Shown: positions 44,134 through 52,875 of the stretch, one piece after another
Position numbering within the stretch: the first letter of the stretch is position 1
Layout of the letters: each line of letters begins with the position of its first letter
From: Propionivibrio soli
GTDB lineage: Bacteria; Pseudomonadota; Gammaproteobacteria; Burkholderiales; Rhodocyclaceae
Length of the DNA stretch: 64,000 nt
Direction: 5' to 3'
Assembly (NCBI RefSeq): GCF_025770765.1
Contig: NZ_JANZKY010000006.1
Span: 62,001 to 126,000 of the forward strand
Translations under genes and position numbers: made by a program
Notes under the pieces: model-generated
Seen by the model: only the letters and a program-made list of their open reading frames with translations
What the model was told of the DNA's origin: nothing
Databases searched by the model: none

Positions 44134-45278
44134 TGCAACAAGGCAATTCATACCGGGTCTGTACGAGATGCATTATGGACACCAGTGACCCCAACATTCG
44201 CTTCGACGACGTTGGGGTGTGCGACTACTGTGCCAATTTCGATGCGGAGATACGGCCGAACTGGCATACCGATGAGCGTGGAGCGCGGGCACTGGCCGAA
44301 CTCGCCGACAAGATTCGTCAACTGGGCCGCGGTAAAGACTTTGATTGCATCATCGGTTTGAGTGGCGGTTTGGATAGTTCCTACGCGGCCTATGTGACGA
44401 AGGAGAAGATGGGGTTGCGCCCCTTGCTGTTTCACGTCGACGCCGGATGGAACACCGATCAGGCGGTGGGAAACATCGAGAAGCTTATCGACGGACTAAA
44501 CCTCAACCTCTATACCGAGGTTATCAACTGGGAAGAGATGAAGGACCTGCAGGTGGCGTTCCTGCGTTCCCAGATCCCGGATCAAGACCTCCCTCAGGAT
44601 GGTGCGTTCTTCTCGGCCCTGTACCGGTTTGCGCGAAAGTACAAGATCAAGCATGTGATTACCGGGTCGAATTTTTCTACGGAATGCTGTCGTGAACCGG
44701 AAGAATGGGGCGGTTATCCGGGGATCGACAAAACTTTGTTTCGGGATATCCATTTCCGGTTTGGCAAGCGCCCTCTGGATACCTTTCCTTTGGTCGATAT
44801 CTTCGTTTACAAAATTCTATATCAGCGCGTGTTTGGCATGGAGATTGTCAAGCCATTGAATCTGGTCCCCTATGTCAAGAAGGATGCCGAAGCCGAACTG
44901 GAGAGCCGGTTTGGTTGGCAGAAATTCCAGCATAAGCATCATGAGTCGCGCTTTACTCGCTTCTACGAAGACTACTGGATGCCACGCAAGTTCGGATTTC
45001 ACAAGCGCCGGGCACATTTTTCCAGCCTGATCATGACCGGGCAAATGACACGTGACGAGGCGTTGGATCGCATTTCACGCCCAGAGATGGACGAGCACTT
45101 CCTGAAGCAAGAATTTGAATATGTTGCGAACAAGCTCAACCTGACGGTGGACGAGTTGCAACAGATTTTTGAAGGTGAGAACAAGACTTACCGTGACTAT
45201 AAGAACAAGCGCTGGGCCATCGGAGTCGGCGCGAACGTGATGCGGCGGCTGGGTCTGGAGAGAAGGCTGTTCCGATGA
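44130..45278 (+). CDS. wbpG: N-acetyl sugar amidotransferase (WbpG-like)
   Basis: 382 residues. Zinc-type cysteines CTRCIMDT and CDYC near the N-terminus, PP-loop IIGLSGGLDSSYAAYV, NFSTECCREPEEW in the middle. WbpG uses ammonia supplied by the HisH-like subunit to convert an acetamido into an acetamidino group. The HisH and HisF homologues follow immediately with 4- and 1-base spacing, the classical triad of O-antigen clusters. Confidence 0.92.
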   Translation: MMQQGNSYRVCTRCIMDTSDPNIRFDDVGVCDYCANFDAEIRPNWHTDERGARALAELADKIRQLGRGKDFDCIIGLSGGLDSSYAAYVTKEKMGLRPLLFHVDAGWNTDQAVGNIEKLIDGLNLNLYTEVINWEEMKDLQVAFLRSQIPDQDLPQDGAFFSALYRFARKYKIKHVITGSNFSTECCREPEEWGGYPGIDKTLFRDIHFRFGKRPLDTFPLVDIFVYKILYQRVFGMEIVKPLNLVPYVKKDAEAELESRFGWQKFQHKHHESRFTRFYEDYWMPRKFGFHKRRAHFSSLIMTGQMTRDEALDRISRPEMDEHFLKQEFEYVANKLNLTVDELQQIFEGENKTYRDYKNKRWAIGVGANVMRRLGLERRLFR

Positions 45279-45889
45279 TTCATATCGTTGATTACGGGCT
45301 GGGGAATATTCAGGCCTTCCTGACGATGTTCAAGCGCTTGGGTGTGGAGGCGGTGCGCGCTCAGTCTGCCGTTGATCTGGAGGGAGCAACCAAGCTTATC
45401 CTCCCCGGGGTTGGGGCGTTCGACCACGCGATGCAGTTGCTTGATCGATCCGGAATGCGTCCTACGCTGGAAGCGCAGGTGCGGGATGACGGGGTGCCAG
45501 TGCTCGGCATCTGCGTGGGAATGCAGATATTGGCGGCTACCAGCGAGGAAGGAAGACTTTCGGGCCTGGGCTGGGTTCGCGGTCGGGTGCGTTCGTTCCG
45601 CTCCGAACAGTGTTCCGCCAGCTTGCCGTTGCCACACATGGGTTGGAACGACGTTCAGCCGAAATCGGGTTCGCCCCTCTTTGTCGGGCTTGAAGCGGAG
45701 GCGCGGTTTTACTTTCTCCATTCTTACTTTTTTGAATGTGATGATCCCTCCCATGTCGCGGCTACCACATCGTATGGCTTTGATTTCGGTTGTGCCGTAT
45801 CGGCCGGTAATGTGCATGGCGTCCAGTTCCACCCAGAGAAGAGTCATCACTTCGGCGCGCAATTGCTGAAGAATTTTGCGGAGCTTTGA
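45275..45889 (+). CDS. hisH: HisH-type glutamine amidotransferase (polysaccharide-linked copy)
   Basis: 204 residues. Class I glutaminase: nucleophile in LGICVGMQILA, His/Glu in GVQFHPEKSH, oxyanion region LPGVGAFDHAM. Its place between WbpG and HisF in a polysaccharide operon marks it as the ammonia donor for sugar amidination rather than the histidine-pathway enzyme. Confidence 0.92.
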   Translation: MIHIVDYGLGNIQAFLTMFKRLGVEAVRAQSAVDLEGATKLILPGVGAFDHAMQLLDRSGMRPTLEAQVRDDGVPVLGICVGMQILAATSEEGRLSGLGWVRGRVRSFRSEQCSASLPLPHMGWNDVQPKSGSPLFVGLEAEARFYFLHSYFFECDDPSHVAATTSYGFDFGCAVSAGNVHGVQFHPEKSHHFGAQLLKNFAEL

Positions 45890-45890
45890 G

Positions 45891-46667
45891 ATGCTGCGCC
45901 CAAGAATCATTCCGTGTCTGCTCGTCCACCAAGGCGGGCTTGTCAAGACGGTTGGCTTCAAGACACCGAAGTATGTTGGCGATCCGATCAACGCCGTCAA
46001 GATATTCAACGAAAAGGAAACAGACGAGCTAGTCGTCTTGGATATCGATGCGACCGTCAACAATGTTGAGCCCGATTATCGGATGATCGCAAATATTGCG
46101 GCGGAGTGCCGGATGCCGCTGTGCTATGGAGGCGGCATTAAGACTCCGGAGCAGGCGAAGCGCATCGTTGGTTTGGGGGTCGAGAAGGTCGCCATCAGTT
46201 CGGCGGCTGTGGAAAACCCGGAATTGATTACCCAAATTGCGGAAGAGATCGGCTGCCAAAGCGTTGTCGTGGTGCTGGATGCCAAGAAGCGGATGTTTGG
46301 AAAGGATTACGACGTTCTGACCAAGAATGCCCGCCACAACACAAAACAAAGCGTTTTCGAACTTGCTGCCCATGCGGAAAAACTGGGCGCCGGAGAACTG
46401 GTTATCAACTCCATCGACCTTGATGGCCAGATGAAGGGATATGACTTGGTGCTGGCTCAGCAAATACGTCAGACAGTTAATATCCCGATCACCGTTCTTG
46501 GCGGCGCCGGTTCCTTGAATGATCTTGAATCGTTGATTCGCGCTTGCGGTGTGATTGGTGCCTCGGCGGGCAGCCTGTTTGTCTTCAAGGGAGTGTACAA
46601 AGCTGTGCTGATCAACTACCCCACGCAGACGTTGCGCGACGATTTGATTCGCCGTGCTTTGAGCTAA
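45891..46667 (+). CDS. hisF: HisF-type cyclase (polysaccharide-linked copy)
   Basis: 258 residues from ATG 45891. (beta/alpha)8 barrel; catalytic-type Asp in VVLDIDATVNN and INSIDLDGQMKGYD, phosphate loops YGGGIKT and LGGAGSL. The histidine pathway normally has DTTARD where this has DIDAT, consistent with the second, WbpG-linked HisF type that channels ammonia. Confidence 0.88.
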   Translation: MLRPRIIPCLLVHQGGLVKTVGFKTPKYVGDPINAVKIFNEKETDELVVLDIDATVNNVEPDYRMIANIAAECRMPLCYGGGIKTPEQAKRIVGLGVEKVAISSAAVENPELITQIAEEIGCQSVVVVLDAKKRMFGKDYDVLTKNARHNTKQSVFELAAHAEKLGAGELVINSIDLDGQMKGYDLVLAQQIRQTVNIPITVLGGAGSLNDLESLIRACGVIGASAGSLFVFKGVYKAVLINYPTQTLRDDLIRRALS

Positions 46668-46702
46668 ATACGCATTTGTCCGCGGTGGATAAGAGAGATT
46701 CC

Positions 46703-47731
46703 ATGTTCTCAAATAGAACCTTATTAATTACCGGGGGAACCGGGTCATTCGGCAATGCCGTGCTGCGCCGCTTCTTGCAGTCCGACCTGAGGGAAATACG
46801 CATCTTCAGTCGTGACGAGAAGAAGCAGGATGACATGCGTAAGCGCTACAACGATCCGAAACTGAAGTTTTACATCGGCGACGTGCGGGATTTTCAGTCG
46901 GTATTGAGTGCGGTACGGGGGGCTGACTACATCTACCATGCTGCCGCATTGAAGCAGGTTCCGTCCTGCGAATTTCATCCGCTTGAGGCGGTAAAAACCA
47001 ACGTTCTCGGCACTGAGAACGTGCTTGAAGCCGCCATTGGCTCTGGTGTGAAGCGCGTGGTGTGCCTAAGCACCGACAAGGCGGTGTATCCGATCAACGC
47101 CATGGGGATTTCCAAGGCGATGATGGAAAAGGTGATGGTCGCTAAGTCCCGGAGCAGCAATTCCACGGTGATTTGCGGCACGCGTTACGGCAACGTGATG
47201 GCTTCTCGCGGTTCGGTGATCCCGTTGTTCATCGAGCAGATTCGTGCCGGCAAGCCGCTCACAATCACGGATCCATCAATGACGCGCTTCATGATGACGT
47301 TGGACGATGCAGTTGATTTGGTGCTGTATGCCTTCGAGCATGGCAGCCCTGGTGACATCTTTGTCCAGAAGGCGCCGGCGGCGACGATTGAAACGCTGGC
47401 CCAAGCCCTGACGCAATTGGTTGGGGCGCCCGGTCATGAGATTCGCGTAATTGGCACACGGCACGGCGAAAAGCTCTATGAGGCTTTGTTGAGCAGAGAA
47501 GAACGAGTCGCGGCGCACGACATGGGCGAGTACTACCGGGTGCCCCCCGACTTGCGCGACTTGAACTATGACAAGTTTGTCGAGCAGGGCGAAACTAAAA
47601 TTTCTCTCGCGGAAGATTACAACTCTCACAATACCAATCGCCTGGATGTCGAAGACATGAAGAAGCTATTGCTCCGGCTTTCTTTCATGCGTGCGATTGC
47701 TCGCGGCGAAAATGCTTCGCTGGAGGAGTGA
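46703..47731 (+). CDS. fnlA: UDP-GlcNAc 4,6-dehydratase/5-epimerase (FnlA/WbjB/CapE)
   Basis: 342 residues from ATG 46703. LLITGGTGSFGNAVLRRFLQ binds NADP; LSTDKAVYPINAMGISKAMMEKV is the active-site segment with M/K in place of the usual SxxxYxxxK tyrosine, diagnostic of this dehydratase group. First step of UDP-N-acetyl-L-fucosamine synthesis, followed by FnlB- and FnlC-like genes in order. Confidence 0.92.
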   Translation: MFSNRTLLITGGTGSFGNAVLRRFLQSDLREIRIFSRDEKKQDDMRKRYNDPKLKFYIGDVRDFQSVLSAVRGADYIYHAAALKQVPSCEFHPLEAVKTNVLGTENVLEAAIGSGVKRVVCLSTDKAVYPINAMGISKAMMEKVMVAKSRSSNSTVICGTRYGNVMASRGSVIPLFIEQIRAGKPLTITDPSMTRFMMTLDDAVDLVLYAFEHGSPGDIFVQKAPAATIETLAQALTQLVGAPGHEIRVIGTRHGEKLYEALLSREERVAAHDMGEYYRVPPDLRDLNYDKFVEQGETKISLAEDYNSHNTNRLDVEDMKKLLLRLSFMRAIARGENASLEE

Positions 47732-47733
47732 AG

Positions 47734-48840
47734 ATGCGCGTTCTGATTACCGGTTCAAATGGTTTTATTGGGAAGAACCTTGCCGTTCGTCTCGGGGAGC
47801 TTGAGGGTTATGAGGTTATTGGCTTTGATAAGGAGGATTCCCTATCGGACCTCCGGGAGAGGGTGGAGCATGCAGACTCGGTAGTGCACCTGGCGGGAGT
47901 TAATCGGCCCGCAAATATCAAGGAGTTTGCCGAGGGAAACGCGGATTTGACGGCACGGCTTTGCGAGTTCATTTCCTCGACTGGCCGAAACATTCCCTTG
48001 ATTCTATCTTCTTCGATCCAGGCTGAACGAGCCAACCCGTATGGCGAAAGCAAGCGTGCGGCAGAGGAAGTCGTGGAAGAACTGGCCAGAAGGACCGGAA
48101 ATCCGGTGGCCATCTATCGCCTGCCGAATGTGTTTGGTAAATGGAGCCGCCCGAACTACAACTCGGTTGTGGCAACGTTCTGCCATAACATCGCCAACGA
48201 TCTGCCGATTCAGATCAACGATCGGGCGGCGCAACTGAGTCTCGTCTATGTCGATGACGTCATCGCTGAGTTCATTTCCTCATTAGGTAAGGTGGCACCC
48301 GGCGTTCGGCAGGGGCGGGTTGAGCCCGTCTACAGCATTGACCTCGGCGAACTGGCGGCGCAGATTGAGGCATTCAAGAACTGCAGGGACTCCCTTGTAT
48401 CCGAGCGCGTCGGTACCGGCCTGGTTCGTGCCCTGTATGCGACATACGTGAGTTATCTGCCGCCAGACAAATTTACTTATCACCTCCCGCGTCATGGTGA
48501 TGATCGCGGTGTGTTTGTCGAGATGCTTAAGACTCAAGACAGCGGGCAGTTCTCATTTTTTACTGCGCGCCCTGGCATTACCCGGGGAGGGCATTACCAC
48601 CATACCAAGACCGAGAAGTTCTTGGTAATCAAGGGCGCTGCGCGATTTGGTTTCCGCCATATCGTGACCAATGAGCGCTACGAGGTGTTCACCTCCAGCG
48701 ACAAGCCGCAGGTGGTTGAGACTGTTCCCGGATGGACGCACGATATTACGAATGTCGGCGATGGCGAAATGGTCGTCATGCTTTGGGCGAACGAGATTTT
48801 CGACCGCAATCGCCCCGATACGATCGCCAGCAAGGTTTGA
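47734..48840 (+). CDS. fnlB: UDP-sugar C4-reductase with cupin domain (FnlB/WbjC/CapF)
   Basis: 368 residues from ATG 47734 (GAGGAG 5 bases upstream). N-terminal SDR domain VLITGSNGFIGKNLA with SSSIQAERANPYGESKRAAEE; C-terminal cupin domain (about 250-368) with RGGHYHHTKTEKFLVIKG and WTHDITNVGDGEMVVMLW. This two-domain plan is that of CapF, the second enzyme of UDP-L-FucNAc synthesis. Confidence 0.92.
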   Translation: MRVLITGSNGFIGKNLAVRLGELEGYEVIGFDKEDSLSDLRERVEHADSVVHLAGVNRPANIKEFAEGNADLTARLCEFISSTGRNIPLILSSSIQAERANPYGESKRAAEEVVEELARRTGNPVAIYRLPNVFGKWSRPNYNSVVATFCHNIANDLPIQINDRAAQLSLVYVDDVIAEFISSLGKVAPGVRQGRVEPVYSIDLGELAAQIEAFKNCRDSLVSERVGTGLVRALYATYVSYLPPDKFTYHLPRHGDDRGVFVEMLKTQDSGQFSFFTARPGITRGGHYHHTKTEKFLVIKGAARFGFRHIVTNERYEVFTSSDKPQVVETVPGWTHDITNVGDGEMVVMLWANEIFDRNRPDTIASKV

Positions 48841-48841
48841 C

Positions 48842-49972
48842 ATGAGAAAAATGAAAGTCGCCACCGTCGTCGGTACTCGGCCGGAAATCATCAGACTCTC
48901 GCGCGTGATGGCCAAACTCGATGAGCATTGCGACCATGTGCTGATTCATACCGGTCAGAACTACGACTACGAGCTGAATCAAATCTTCTTTGATGACCTT
49001 GGCATCCGTAAACCGGATCACTTCCTCAATGCAGCTGGCGCAAGCGGCGCGGAAACGATCGGCAAGGTAATCATTGCGGTCGATGAGGTTCTAGCGGCAG
49101 AAAAGCCGGACGCCATGCTGGTGTTGGGGGATACCAATAGCTGCATGGCGGTGATTCCCGCCAAGCGACGCAAGATTCCGACTTTCCACATGGAAGCGGG
49201 TAACCGATGTTTCGACATGCGCGTGCCGGAGGAAATCAATCGGCGCATCGTAGATCACACAGCAGACATCAACCTAACCTACAGCACGATCGCGCGCGAA
49301 TACCTCCTTCGCGAGGGATTGCCACCAGATATGGTAATCAAGACCGGTAGCCCGATGTTCGAGGTCCTCAACCATTACCGAGAGGAGATCGAGCAGTCTG
49401 ATATTCTGGCGCACCTTGCACTGGATGCGGGAAAGTTCTTTGTGGTGAGCGCGCACCGTGAAGAAAATGTTGATTCGGACAAAAATTTCCTCAAACTGGT
49501 GAACGTCTTGAACCGCGTCGCCGCGCTTCACGGCTACCCCGTCATCGTCTCCACCCATCCGCGGACGCAGAAACGGGTTGATTCCATGGGTGTGAAATTC
49601 CATCCGTTGGTGCGCCTTCTCAAGCCACTTGGCTTCAAGGACTACAACAAGTTACAGATGACGGCGAAGGCTGTACTTTCGGACAGCGGGACGATTACCG
49701 AAGAATCTTCCATCCTAAATTTTCCGGCACTTAACCTCCGGGAAGCCCATGAACGACCCGAAGGTATGGAAGAAGCAGCAGTGATGATGGTGGGGTTAGA
49801 GGAAGTTCGGGTCATGCAGGCGCTTCAGATCCTAGAGTCGCAACCGCGTGGAGATGAGCGCAGTATGCGCCTCGTTGGGGATTACTGCATGCCGAATGTG
49901 GCTGAAAAGGTGGTGCGACTGATCCATAGCTATACAGATTATGTGGGCAGGGTGGTCTGGAAGCGCTATTGA
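48842..49972 (+). CDS. fnlC: UDP-HexNAc C2-epimerase (FnlC/WbjD/CapG, WecB family)
   Basis: 376 residues from ATG 48842. WecB-type GT-B fold: VATVVGTRPEIIRLS, IHTGQNYDYELNQIFFDDLGI, VLGDTNSCMA, HMEAGNRCFDMRVPEEINRR, VVSAHREENVDS, LSDSGTITEESS. Third enzyme of the UDP-N-acetyl-L-fucosamine pathway; starts one base after the FnlB stop. Confidence 0.93.
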   Translation: MRKMKVATVVGTRPEIIRLSRVMAKLDEHCDHVLIHTGQNYDYELNQIFFDDLGIRKPDHFLNAAGASGAETIGKVIIAVDEVLAAEKPDAMLVLGDTNSCMAVIPAKRRKIPTFHMEAGNRCFDMRVPEEINRRIVDHTADINLTYSTIAREYLLREGLPPDMVIKTGSPMFEVLNHYREEIEQSDILAHLALDAGKFFVVSAHREENVDSDKNFLKLVNVLNRVAALHGYPVIVSTHPRTQKRVDSMGVKFHPLVRLLKPLGFKDYNKLQMTAKAVLSDSGTITEESSILNFPALNLREAHERPEGMEEAAVMMVGLEEVRVMQALQILESQPRGDERSMRLVGDYCMPNVAEKVVRLIHSYTDYVGRVVWKRY

Positions 49973-49984
49973 TTCGGCGATGCT

Positions 49985-51226
49985 GTGAGAATACTTGTCG
50001 TCAGCCAGTATTTCTGGCCAGAAAATTTCCGAATCAATGATCTCGTGGCGGCCTTGTGCGACCGCGGGCATGACGTCACCATCCTGACGGGGTGCCCCAA
50101 CTATCCGTCGGGTAAAGTGTTCCCGGAGTTTAGAAGTCACCGCAGTGACTACGGCAAATTTGGAGCGGCGGATGTCGTGCGGGTACCACTGCTGCCGCGT
50201 GGAAGCGGGGCGCTTAGACTCTTGCTGAATTACTTGAGCTTTACTTTGAGTGCGAGCCTCGTGGGAGCCTTGCGCCTTCGAGGCATGGCTTTTGACGCGA
50301 TTTTCGTTTTCGAGCCATCGCCTATTACCGTCGGGATTCCTGCAGTTTTATTGCGACACCTTAAGCGCGTTCCGTTAGTGTTCTGGGTGCTTGATCTGTG
50401 GCCGGAAACGCTGGAAGCCATCGGGGCGGTTCGTTCCTCCGCTATCCTAAAGTTGGTCGGGGGCTTGGTGTCATTTATCTACAATCGCTGCGACCTCGTC
50501 CTAGCACAGTCCAGAAGCTTCATTCCGCAAATCCGTAAATATTGTCGTGGCGACGTAAGAGTAGAGTATTTTCCGAGTTGGTCCGATTCGGTATTCGACT
50601 TCTCCATTGTTGCACCCGCGCGCGAGGTTCCTGCTGGAGAGGGCTTTTTCAACGTCATGTTTGCCGGAAACATGGGGGATGCTCAGGATTTCCCGGCGAT
50701 CCTTGATGCAGCGGAGATTCTGAAGGACAAAAAAAATATCCGCTGGCTGGTGGTCGGCGATGGGCGTGCAACCGAATGGGTCCGTTCTGAAGTCGATAAA
50801 CGGCGGCTAGGTCAGTCTTTCTTGTTGCTGGGAAGATATCCTATTGAACGGATGCCTTCCTTTTACAAACATGCCGATGCACTTTTAGTCTCCTTGAAGG
50901 AATCGCCGATCTTTGCGATGACGATTCCTGGCAAATTGCAGTCCTATTTGGCATCGGGTCTTCCCATTCTTGCGATGCTAAATGGCGAAGGCGCGCAAAT
51001 CATAAGCAGTTCAGGAGCAGGACTGTCGTGTCGAGCCGGAGATGGTAATGCGCTGGCGGCGGCCGTAATCCAGTTAGCGGAGATGCCGGTAGATGCGCGC
51101 AAGAAGATGGGGGCGCGCGGGCTTGCGTTAAGCAGGACAGAGTTCGACCGAGAGACTCTCATAACCAGGTTGGAGCACTGGTTTGCCGAAATGGCAAACA
51201 AGGACCGGAGGGCAGGGGCAAGATGA
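49985..51226 (+). CDS. Glycosyltransferase family 4 (WbuB-like)
   Basis: 413 residues, GTG start. GT-B fold: N-terminal ILVVSQYFWPENFRINDL with TGCPNYPSGKV, the WbuB pattern; C-terminal NVMFAGNMGDAQDFPAIL and the nucleotide-binding region ESPIFAMTIPGKLQSYLASGLPIL. Proteins of this type transfer L-FucNAc, which fits the FnlABC genes directly upstream. Confidence 0.9.
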   Translation: MRILVVSQYFWPENFRINDLVAALCDRGHDVTILTGCPNYPSGKVFPEFRSHRSDYGKFGAADVVRVPLLPRGSGALRLLLNYLSFTLSASLVGALRLRGMAFDAIFVFEPSPITVGIPAVLLRHLKRVPLVFWVLDLWPETLEAIGAVRSSAILKLVGGLVSFIYNRCDLVLAQSRSFIPQIRKYCRGDVRVEYFPSWSDSVFDFSIVAPAREVPAGEGFFNVMFAGNMGDAQDFPAILDAAEILKDKKNIRWLVVGDGRATEWVRSEVDKRRLGQSFLLLGRYPIERMPSFYKHADALLVSLKESPIFAMTIPGKLQSYLASGLPILAMLNGEGAQIISSSGAGLSCRAGDGNALAAAVIQLAEMPVDARKKMGARGLALSRTEFDRETLITRLEHWFAEMANKDRRAGAR

Positions 51227-52176
51227 TCTTGGTGACTGGAGCTGCTGGTTTCGTCGGCAAGGCTGTGTGCGCTTCATTGAGCAGCAGCCGTCAAGTGCGC
51301 GCTTGCGTCCGGCGCGGAGGAGCGACGGACATACCCGATGGGGTGGATGTGAGCCAGAAACTGTTGCTTCCGGATGAAGAATGGAGAGATGCACTTGTCG
51401 GAGTGAAAACAGTCATCCATTGTGCAGCGCGTGTTCATGTGATGAAAGACAAATCTACGGACCCACTTATGGAGTTCCGGCGAGTAAACGTTGAGGGCAC
51501 CTTACGGCTAGCTAACCAGGCGGCTAGCCTTGGAGTTGACCGATTTGTCTTCGTGAGCTCAATAAAGGTGAACGGTGAGGAAACGCAGGCGGGCCAATCA
51601 TTTTCTGCGGAACATAGCCCAGCGCCGGTTGACCCTTATGGACTATCGAAGATGGAGGCTGAGCAGGGTCTCCGCGCTATCGCGTCTAAATCTGGCATGG
51701 AAATCGTCATCGTTCGTCCTCCTTTAGTCTATGGCCCAGGCGTAAAAGCGAATTTTCGATCAATAATGCGGTGGCTTTCACGTGGGTGGCCTCTGCCGCT
51801 CGGCGCCATTACTGACAATCGCCGCAGCTTTGTGGGGATGGCTAATCTTGTTGACCTGCTTGTGACCTGTATTGACCACCCCGCCGCGGCTAATCGAACA
51901 TTCCTTGTTTCCGATGGCGAAGATCTATCGACGGCGGCGTTGCTCCAGCGCATCGGGATGGCATTAGGGATGCCTGCGAAGCTGATTCCATTCCCGCCGG
52001 GTCTCTTGAAATGGGGAGGCGCTTTTCTCGGCCGACCGGGAGTTGCAAGCCGCTTGTGCGGGTCGTTGCAGGTCGATATTTCGTTCACGAAAAAAGTCCT
52101 CGGTTGGTCACCGCCCGTGAGCGTCGATCAAGAGCTGCACCGAACCGCACAGTACTGGTTGCGTTCGCAAAAATAG
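51223..52176 (+). CDS. NAD-dependent epimerase/dehydratase (WbpV/Gne-like)
   Basis: 317 residues, ATGA overlap with the glycosyltransferase. ILVTGAAGFVGKAVC, CAARVHVM, FVSSIKVNGE and the Tyr/Lys pair in DPYGLSKMEAEQ. Family of UDP-sugar 4-epimerases that work with the following initiating transferase in Pseudomonas-type O-antigen loci (WbpV-WbpL-WbpM order). Confidence 0.88.
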   Translation: MILVTGAAGFVGKAVCASLSSSRQVRACVRRGGATDIPDGVDVSQKLLLPDEEWRDALVGVKTVIHCAARVHVMKDKSTDPLMEFRRVNVEGTLRLANQAASLGVDRFVFVSSIKVNGEETQAGQSFSAEHSPAPVDPYGLSKMEAEQGLRAIASKSGMEIVIVRPPLVYGPGVKANFRSIMRWLSRGWPLPLGAITDNRRSFVGMANLVDLLVTCIDHPAAANRTFLVSDGEDLSTAALLQRIGMALGMPAKLIPFPPGLLKWGGAFLGRPGVASRLCGSLQVDISFTKKVLGWSPPVSVDQELHRTAQYWLRSQK

Positions 52177-52200
52177 AGGTCTTACTTTGACTAGCGCCTT

Positions 52201-52761
52201 ATGAAAAGGTTGTTTGACTTATTCTTCGGGATTTGTGCCGCAGTAGTTCTGGCCTTACCACTTCTGCTCGTGGCGATTCTCGTTCGCTTCACGTCGAAAG
52301 GGCCGATTCTCTATTGGTCTAGAAGAGTAGGTCGGGGCAACGCCATTTTTGAAATGCCCAAGTTTCGCAGCATGCGTTTGGGGACACCGGCTGTTGCAAC
52401 ACATTTGCTGTGCGACCCAAATGCATACCTCACACCGATTGGCTCGTTTCTGCGCAAATCGAGCCTCGACGAGTTGCCGCAATTATGGAGCATCGTTAAG
52501 GGAGACATGAGTTTCGTCGGTCCCCGCCCTGCGCTATTCAACCAAGATGACCTTGTTGCGTTACGGACACAGTACGGTGTTCACGATTTGGTTCCAGGAC
52601 TGACGGGTTGGGCACAAGTGAATGGCAGGGATGAACTACCGATCCCTGAGAAAGTGGCGCTTGACGCTGAGTACATGGATCGTCAGTCGATTCTTTTCGA
52701 CATTCACATCCTCTGGTTGACCTTTATCAAGGTTATGAGGCGTGATGGAGTCTCGCATTGA
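52201..52761 (+). CDS. Undecaprenyl-phosphate sugar phosphotransferase (PglC/WcaJ-type)
   Basis: 186 residues. One N-terminal re-entrant membrane helix (KRLFDLFFGICAAVVLALPLLLVAILV), then YWSRRVGRGNAIFEMPKFRSM, SLDELPQLWSIVKGDMSFVGPRPAL and PGLTGWAQVNGRDELP, the signature of the short (PglC-type) polyprenyl-phosphate transferases. It attaches the first sugar to the lipid carrier. Confidence 0.94.
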   Translation: MKRLFDLFFGICAAVVLALPLLLVAILVRFTSKGPILYWSRRVGRGNAIFEMPKFRSMRLGTPAVATHLLCDPNAYLTPIGSFLRKSSLDELPQLWSIVKGDMSFVGPRPALFNQDDLVALRTQYGVHDLVPGLTGWAQVNGRDELPIPEKVALDAEYMDRQSILFDIHILWLTFIKVMRRDGVSH

Positions 52762-52875
52762 TCGAAGGATAAATTTGTAAGTGCCCGTGGTAGAAATTGC
52801 CCACCGATGAAGCCGGTTCCTGGTGTGGGGGATTGATGAAACAGAGGTCTACTAAAAACTTGATTGAGAAAAAGA

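Noticed and set aside
45197-46063. 288-codon minus-strand frame opposite hisH/hisF
   Set aside because: Shadow; the plus strand encodes clear HisH and HisF motifs.
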